Source: Hoplostethus atlanticus
Taxonomy: Eukaryota > Chordata > Actinopteri > Trachichthyiformes > Trachichthyidae
Direction of reading: 5' to 3'
Assembly (NCBI GenBank): GCA_034670405.1
Contig: JAXDDX010000007.1
Location: 2,012,501 to 2,076,500, forward strand
DNA length: 64,000 bases
Under the pieces are notes generated by a model, which saw only the letters and a list, made by a program, of their open reading frames with translations, did no database searches and had not been told where the DNA came from. Positions 57,023 to 64,000 of the stretch are shown piece by piece; within the stretch, counting starts at the first letter, position 1, and every line of letters starts with the position of its first letter. The translations under genes and the position numbers were made by a program.

Positions 57023-58444
57023 GGTAGGCTAGAGGAGGGGGAGGAGAGTGAGCGAGTGCAGTCTGAGTTGTGTTCTGCGTTCTTCGCCAGCCAGAGGTGT
57101 GTGTCAGCTCCACACAGCACCACGCCATGCAGCCAGCTGAGTGCCATATCTAACAGTTGTGTTGGCAGAGGGTTACAGCTCATCTAAAGGGAAGGTGGCA
57201 TCTCGCTTTGACGAGGACAGAAGATACAGAAGATTGACCAGTTGCAGAGAGAGGGGGGATATAACTGAAAGCCCACCCCACCTCACCCCACTAAACAGAG
57301 CAAAAACGGAAGGCTTTGGAGTATTCAATTTTTTCTTTCGTTTTATATTTTTCTTATTCCTCATCGCGGTGCTGGGAGGTGCTTCATCTTTTCATATAGT
57401 CGCTCTCTCCATCATTTGCCTCCTCATCTATTTCTCCATCTACCTGGTGTACAATTTCCTCTATTTATGAGTGCGAGAAAAAAGAGAGGAAGGGGGGAGT
57501 TTTTGTTTCAATTTTTGTCCTTTTCTCCTCTCCACTCTTCCCTGCCTTTTGCCATACCATAGCATACCTATCAGCCCCTCTTTTCCATTTCTCCTCTAAC
57601 CACTTTCATCAGTTCCTCACACCCCATTCCACTCCTCTCTCTCTCTGTCTCTAAAGTCTGATGTTATATGAACTTGGACTGAATTTTCTTCAAAACTCTT
57701 CATCAATGACTCTTTTTTTCCCTTCTCTTTTGGTCCCTCCACACCCATTTCCTATGCATCACACTATTGCGGGATTCTTTAATGTTACACTAGGTAGGTT
57801 AACTATCGTTTAGTGTCTGTCTATCTGTCTGTGTGTGTGTGTATTTGTGTGTGCTTTACGTATACATAAAACACACATTAACATACACATACACTCGCAC
57901 ACTAAACTATGTTCAAAAGAAGAGTGCCCAGTGAGTCGATATTGGTCTGGTCGCCCATCCTCCTCACCTTTTCTACTCATCAAGGCAAAGTGCATCCATT
58001 TTTAATTGTTGTCTGTGAGAAATCTTTTTATCTGTCCAGTGATTTGGCCACGTCATGTCTTTATTTCCGTCTTAAAGAAAACATTCTTTTTTTTGCAACC
58101 TGTTGTCAAAGAAACACAAAAACACCCAGTTTGAGTCCCTGGGGAGAACAAGAGGCGTTTTCAGGCATTTTGGATTCATTAACATTTGGATCTTGATTGG
58201 TAGCTTGCTTATTATTTGGCAAAGTTGGTGATATTTAGTCTAAAGTAAATGCTATTCTCTTCATGCAATGCTTTTTATTGTGCTGCTTTCAAAGTTTGGC
58301 GCTAATGGCCATTTCAAGTCGTTTTGAGTGCATCACATTTCACGCTTGATTTGTGCTTATTGTCATTCTGCCGGTCCATCTCCAGCAATTAGTTCTCTTA
58401 CTCCCTGTCCGCCCCCTCGCTCTCACACACACATTACCCCTCCA

Positions 58445-58445
<1 letters not shown>

Positions 58446-58495
<50 letters not shown>
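58446..58495. repeat. (CA)n microsatellite
   Basis: About 25 uninterrupted CA units. Confidence 0.95.
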
Positions 58496-58499
<4 letters not shown>

Positions 58500-61498
58500 T
58501 TAGCCCTTACTTCTCTTTTGGCGGTTGGCGGTTTTCATCCAAAACTGGCCATTTTCCATCCCTAAAGCTCTTCCCCCTCTACTTGTGTTCAATCTCTTCA
58601 ATCAGTTTGTTGAACAGTGGATTAACAAGCTGGTAACGCCTTGCTGTGGCTCTGAGGCTTCATAGAGAGTGTGTGTAGGTTGTAGCTAGAGACAGACTGA
58701 TAGACAGATAAGAATAGACAGAATTTATATCCCATCTCATCACTCCTCTTCTCTCTTCCTCTGTCACATTTTCCTCCTTCCTTTCTGTTGTCTTTGATGC
58801 TTCGTCTCTGTGTCTCATCATCATGCCTTTGGGGAGTACTGTTGAAAACATCACCACCGCTAGCCAATAAGTTTTTAGCCTATATTTCCATGGACGTCTA
58901 TCTGAATTTGGCTATACACTCACGCTAAAGGTGAATAATTACACCCAGTAGCACAGGCCTGTACCAGCAGCTTTGGCCTCTTTTTCCCCCTTTCTAATGG
59001 ACTGATAAAGGGGGTTAATAAATGCCTCTTTCTTTATTGTGGGATGTCGTCATGAAGGAATATGAAGGACGACTCGTTTTGCTCTGTCTTTGCTTTTGTG
59101 TCTCAACTCTTCTCCTCTGTAAAACATCTCCACTACAGTCTATAAATTATGTGTTACAGAAAAGAGTTAATTAGGTGAGTAGTGAATTAATATCGCACTC
59201 ACGTCTTCTTAACTGAGTGTATGCACATGCATGAACAGTAGGTGTGGGTGTGTGTGCATGAATGCGGGTTTGTCTGCATGTTATTGGTGGGTATGGTATT
59301 CTGCATGAACTTTCATTAGTAGGTTTTCTGTGAAGGGTATTATTATATCTTCCACTATTTTTACCTGGGCAGTTCAAGCTGTCTTCACGCCGCTGTGACT
59401 AATTGGTAGTTTATCAGGCCAAGCCTTTGATCTTAGTCCATTTTCTGTATATTTACTCTCTCCATGAACTGTATGCATTTAGTCAGTCGTTATGTAAAAT
59501 GTACATGGACAGAGCCTAGTTCCACACTGACTAACAGAGATTGCTCATTCAAGGACTACGCCTAATTTATGACGTGGAAACCAGCCTGAAGTATTAGGTT
59601 AATTGCTCTAGGTTGATCTTTCTCTATACAACAAATTTTGCTCATATTCACCTTACATGACCCACTCAATCAGTCCAGTGCAATGTGCAGGTGCATGGTT
59701 CATTGGTGTATTTATAGGCATTCGTTTTAGTCCTCTGCCTCTCCTTCTCCTTGTGTATTTCAATTGATTGAGGTTAATTATTTCTCTATCTATGTTCTGT
59801 TTTTCTGTTTTTCTGGTTTTAACTCATGCCATGATGATAGCCCCCTCCCTCATCACACTACTCCCTGTACATCTCTGGAACTGAATCACAGGTCTGATGT
59901 GACTCATACATCAGCCTTACTGTATTAAGGTCGCTGGCATGCCCATAATAAGTGCTCTGTATACTATAGTAGATGATATACTAGGCTATATGTATCAGAA
60001 TGCATCATAGATTGCCTATAGTGGATAATGGCTTGAGTGATGTAGTGCTGTTTTAGGTTTTCCACAAATGGAGGCCCACTGTTCCACCGCTTTTATTTTG
60101 ATTTAAATGTGTTGTTTTCATAAACCCAAGTAACAAATGGCAACGGACAATAAAACATTTTGACAATTTGATGTGATAGACCCTAACGTGATTAGAATAC
60201 AATATTGGACAAAAACACATTTCCCAAAATATAGAATAGAATCAATTTGTAACTTTTAGTTAGTTAGTGACTTTAGGGTGATGTAAACACAGCTACTAGC
60301 ATCCTCCCCAACAGCCCAGTGTCATAAACTGTGGTGATTTCCTTCCTGTCAGTCATGAGCTGGCATCAGCCGGAAAATGACCTTAACAACAAAACGTATT
60401 TAAGTGTCATAAGCCATTCAGCTTCAGTCACTTCCTGTCCCGATATATCTTCAGTTTTCTAGACATTGTTGCTGTTATGCAAAGTTGAAGCGCAACGAGG
60501 GCCTCTGTGGCAGCTTCTTCTTAAATATTCTCCATTAAGAGAGGGAAGTAGTGGGCCCCTGTCCTAAAAGTTTCAAGTTGATTTTAATTGAGTGTTCTGT
60601 AAGCCCAAACAGTCTGAATGATTTAGGACATCTTTCAGAAGAGTGGTGTGGGGCTGTCACTCTGCGAGCATAGTTTGAAATTGATTTTAAGAGGTGAGCA
60701 GATATCAATATTAATACACCAAATGCTACAGCAGGGTATTTTTTAAGATAGCATTTTTTCTTAAAAGGGCATACTCACCACGTGGGCTTCACTCTAATAA
60801 AGGATTTATGATCAAAAGAGGAACCATTAAGACTTTGGGTTTAGGTTATTTTAGATACTGTACAGGTCAGAAACAGTTAATTTCTCCTTCCATAAAGGAG
60901 ATAATGAAGGATTGTAGTGGCTGGTTGTTTTCATAAAAACCTCAAAGAGTTTGATGTTTTCGAGTGTTGTGTTTTTGTGAGTTACACAAAAATTACATTT
61001 TCATGTGGAAACACATACATTATGTATTTTGGTGAAGTAAGGAAGTGAAATCGTTCCGTTACAGTATACATAAAAACTCTTTGTCTTTAAATATGGCTTT
61101 CCGGCATTACCTCACCCTATATATCATAATTCAAGATTTTTAACATCCAAATCTAACATTCATCATTCAAATCTTATTGATTAATATTATAAGAACTCTA
61201 GAGAAGGAACTAGCCAAATAATATGCCTTATTCAATTGCATTGGGGGCAGGTTTGTTTGAGCCTATACTGTACATTCTGCATAAATCAGGCTTTTAATAC
61301 TACTGAGAGAGTTTGAGATAATTAGAGTTTGAAGGAGTCAGAGAGAAAGACGGGTTTTGTAAATAAAATTTGTTGAATGCATAATTCATTGCACTGCCAG
61401 ACAGGATTACAATTCTACACATGCAGATATCCTCTGAAAATTTTCCTACGGCTAAATTGTGTGTACCCACATACCCGACTTAATCAAAATACACACAT

Positions 61499-61500
<2 letters not shown>

Positions 61501-61534
<34 letters not shown>
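61501..61534. repeat. (CA)n microsatellite
   Basis: About 17 AC units, preceded by imperfect ACACACATAA repeats. Confidence 0.95.
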
Positions 61535-61537
<3 letters not shown>

Positions 61538-62145
61538 TTCACAAATTTGAATACATGGATACACAGACACACGCCTTTTGAGGATATACATGTCAATGAA
61601 ATGCTGCACACACAAACATCAACAGAAGGAAAGGATGAAAGAGCAAAGTGAGAAGACATTAGATAATGCATGCGTTACAGAGGCAGGTTTCAGATCAGAT
61701 CAACAAATGTCAGGCCAAAGTTGATTTCACCTAACACTCAAATTTTTACCAACAAAATGAACAAAGTGTTGCCTAACTGCTATTCTCATTTCCTATGTCT
61801 GTTAAATGAAGAGATCCTTTCATATTTTATAACAAATTAAGTCAAAACTGAATCATCACAAGAGCTGCTTATTTGTTATTCTTACATCTTTTTTTTTTTT
61901 TTAATTAAGAGATTTTTCTTTCACACACAATTAAAACGAGGATGGAATTGTAAAAAAAAAAGCACAGTAATGTAGCTGAGCAACAATGTTGAACAAATTG
62001 AAATGAAAGGGGAGCATGTTGATTCAGGGACTTGACTGAGTTAAGCCTTGACCTCCGAGGCATTTGACTTACACAATGGCGTTCAGCCTTCACCAAGAAC
62101 ACATCCATCCTAACCGCCTAACTCCGTCCCTCTTTATCCCCTCAG

Positions 62146-62977
62146 TCTGACAAAGAGGAGAGCGCAGAGCGGGCCGGCAAACTGATGATCATGACTGGCT
62201 AGGCAATCGAAAAGGAAGGAGCGCAAAGAAAGCCAAGGAGGGGAGGGAAGAAGAGGAATACACACTCGCTGCTCACCTCCTCATCTCCAAGGCAACCGTG
62301 TTCACACACTCACAGACGTCTGGGAGGAGACCTCGGCAAGCTGTATCACCAGCGTCGGAGGAAGGGGGAATGAATCGAATGGAAAGAGACGGATGAAAGA
62401 GCGGCCCTCCATCACTCTCATTTATCATCTTTTGTTTCCTTTTATTGAGTTCACACACACAAAGCTGACATTTTGAGTTGATGGTCAACTTTTTATTCCT
62501 CTAAGAACTGCCTGAATTACCCAGTTTTGATTTGGTTGCTTTGAAGACGAGTCTTTTTTTTAAGATACTCACAGGGCTCCCTACAGCCACTGTGCATTAG
62601 TACATCCAAAGAGAGCCGCTACTCCTCATCATATAGTCTTCACATTGACAATAATACATTGTTAATGAATGACTTATGGAACATTGACGTGATAATCATT
62701 GTATATTTTGTACATATTCTTATTCCTATTTAAAGACGCTTATCATCGCCCCTACTGCTTCCCCATACTGATACACCCCAATAACGCACAACTCCACACT
62801 CATTCAACCCGAGACGGTCCACCCTCGCTCTGCAAGACCTTCTTCATCTTCTCTGCGTGACTTCATCTGTCCACCATCCCTTCATCCGAGGCTATGAGAG
62901 GAGGAGTTGAATCCCAGATCACACCATCATGCCAGTTCTGAAGAGTAGAGAGGAGATCTGGGCTGGCAATGTACAAG
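62146..62977 (+). other. 5' exon of an unidentified gene with start codon at 62929
   Basis: A strong acceptor (CTCTTTATCCCCTCAG, ending 62145) and a strong donor (TACAAG/GTAGGC after 62977) enclose 832 nt, mostly 5'-UTR. The last possible start is ATG at 62929-62931 with A at -3. It opens MPVLKSREEIWAGNVQ and one base of the next codon (phase 1), and the next exon lies outside the window. I do not recognise this N-terminus. Several upstream ATGs would make the leader complex. Confidence 0.5.
62929..62977 (+). CDS. N-terminal 16 codons of an unidentified protein
   Basis: Sixteen codons plus one base, rich in charged residues (KSREEIW), without a signal peptide or membrane segment, so a cytosolic or nuclear protein is more likely. 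The start is chosen because it is the last in-exon ATG with a purine at -3 that is open to the donor. No further assignment is possible. Confidence 0.4.
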
Positions 62978-64000
62978 GTAGGCCAGGCCGCATGGTCTCC
63001 CTTCTTTTCTCTGTGTGATGCTGTACATTCTCCAAGAGGAGTTTAGACTGGAGATTAAGGGAGTCCTTACCTATGCACGTATTCGTAGGGTTTTTGTCAG
63101 TGCTTGAATCAAATTATTGAATGATCATTAAATGATCACTGAAAATGTGATTTGCTTAATAGGATTGTATTTATATGTCTATGAGCACTAATAGAAACCT
63201 ACCCAACTTCTGGGAAGATCCACTGTACATTTGCTAAGGTGTATTTCAGTTGCACTTTAGGCTCAAACTTCTTGTAAAAAGGTCATAACAGCAGCATAGA
63301 ATGTAAAATAGTTTCAAACAGTCACTATTGTGTACTATTGTTGTGGTTTATTCTGTGTTGTCCACTAATTCAGCCCTGGAAATAGGACTCATTCATGAGA
63401 ATTTCACTTAATGTAAAACATTGAAAGGTGGAAATATTGGGTTGAAACTTATCCAAAGATGCTAGATAATACATTTCTGTGTAATTTGTGATGACACATC
63501 ACATGCATTTAGAAATAATAGCCCCAAGGATCTGCCTCATGATGTCTTTTGGACAAATGAGGGAATCACTGGGCTCGATTTGTCATGAAAAATAGAAATG
63601 AGGGCGCCGCTCTACATTGTTGTGCTGATGTTACTGCATTTCATTTGATAATGATATATTTGAGAAATTGGCTGAAAACAAAAATCTGTGTAGAGAAACT
63701 TCTACACAGATTATTTTTAATAAAAACATGCCAGTACTTTTCCAAGACTGTTTGTGACTGAATGTTTTTCATGGCAAATCAATTTTCTGTGCATGCGTGT
63801 ACTGCTTGACAAAAAGGCCCAGTGTGTGCAATCTCAATCTCAAGACTAGTAACCCTACCCATTAGCTAAGGCCATTTTTTGGTTGGTTTTCGCTTTAAGC
63901 AAGAGCAAGAGAGCACAGGAGAAGGAGGAGAGGATGAAGGGAAAACATTGCTTTGTGAGAGAGCCAGTGTTGAGATAAGGGATAACGAAGCACAAGCTTC
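62978..64000 (+). other. intron of the unidentified gene, to window end
   Basis: No further exon recognised; AT-rich sequence with a near-palindromic TCTGTGTAGAGAAACTTC/TACACAGA stretch at about 63685-63711. Confidence 0.35.

Larger units (their letters stand above)
57023..62145. other. probable 5' intron or upstream region of the unidentified gene
   Basis: No coding exon could be supported. Pyrimidine-rich and CA-rich low-complexity stretches are frequent. Confidence 0.35.

Noticed and set aside
58446-58495. Regular array that could be taken for a CRISPR-like or satellite repeat
   Set aside because: Pure CA dinucleotide run without spacers; an ordinary microsatellite.

Overview
The window looks like nuclear DNA of a ray-finned (teleost) fish. 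It holds one multi-exon vertebrate gene with canonical GT-AG introns, many fish-type transposable elements (a Gmr1-like Ty3/gypsy element, L2/CR1-type LINEs, hAT, PIF/Harbinger and Tc1 elements), and many microsatellites. Everything assigned here rests on reading frames, splice signals, terminal inverted repeats and target-site duplications seen in the sequence. No database search was possible.

Region 1-12.4 kb is a nest of mobile elements. A Gmr1-like LTR retrotransposon (1-6153) has integrase upstream of reverse transcriptase. A PIF/Harbinger element (405-2018, CTG target duplication) split its gag. An L2-type LINE fragment (about 6380-7575) abuts its 3' end. A second, much older gypsy remnant (about 7744-12420) shows the same integrase-before-RT order and is interrupted by a 1.4-kb hAT element (9489-10888) with a perfect 8-bp target duplication. 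From 12.4 to 17.9 kb there is no gene, only a small 6-bp-TSD element (13514-14142), a SINE-like tail and microsatellites.

Region 17.9-51.6 kb is the fish orthologue of ATF7IP (MCAF1), on the + strand. A CpG-rich promoter and noncoding exon end at 18406. A small noncoding exon lies at 39993-40045. Twelve coding exons run from 40955 to 51157 and their lengths sum to 2958 nt, which is 985 codons plus a stop, so the model closes in frame. The encoded N-terminal motif, coiled-coil SETDB1-binding region, SUMO-interacting motif and C-terminal fibronectin III domain are all recognisable. Coding exon 7 can also be read through its donor into a 500-nt open extension that ends in a BEN-like domain and has its own poly(A) signal, which predicts a second, 693-residue protein.

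The 21.6-kb first intron is the most unusual noncoding part. Between 26.6 and 38.2 kb it carries three interleaved, degenerate repeat modules (called A, B and C here) in a recurring order, a recent 405-bp tandem duplication, a LINE with a 5' inversion, a TIR element with a short ORF, and a Tc1 element with another element nested inside it.

Region 52-64 kb begins with an antisense L2-type LINE (about 52258-54060). Next comes a possible promoter with a GTCACGTGAC palindrome, an inverted CCAAT box and TGAGTCA, leading to a short exon that ends in ATG at the splice donor (55493-55495). A long CT-repeat-flanked noncoding stretch follows. Last is a well-formed exon (62146-62977) with a start codon at 62929, the 5' end of a gene I could not identify.
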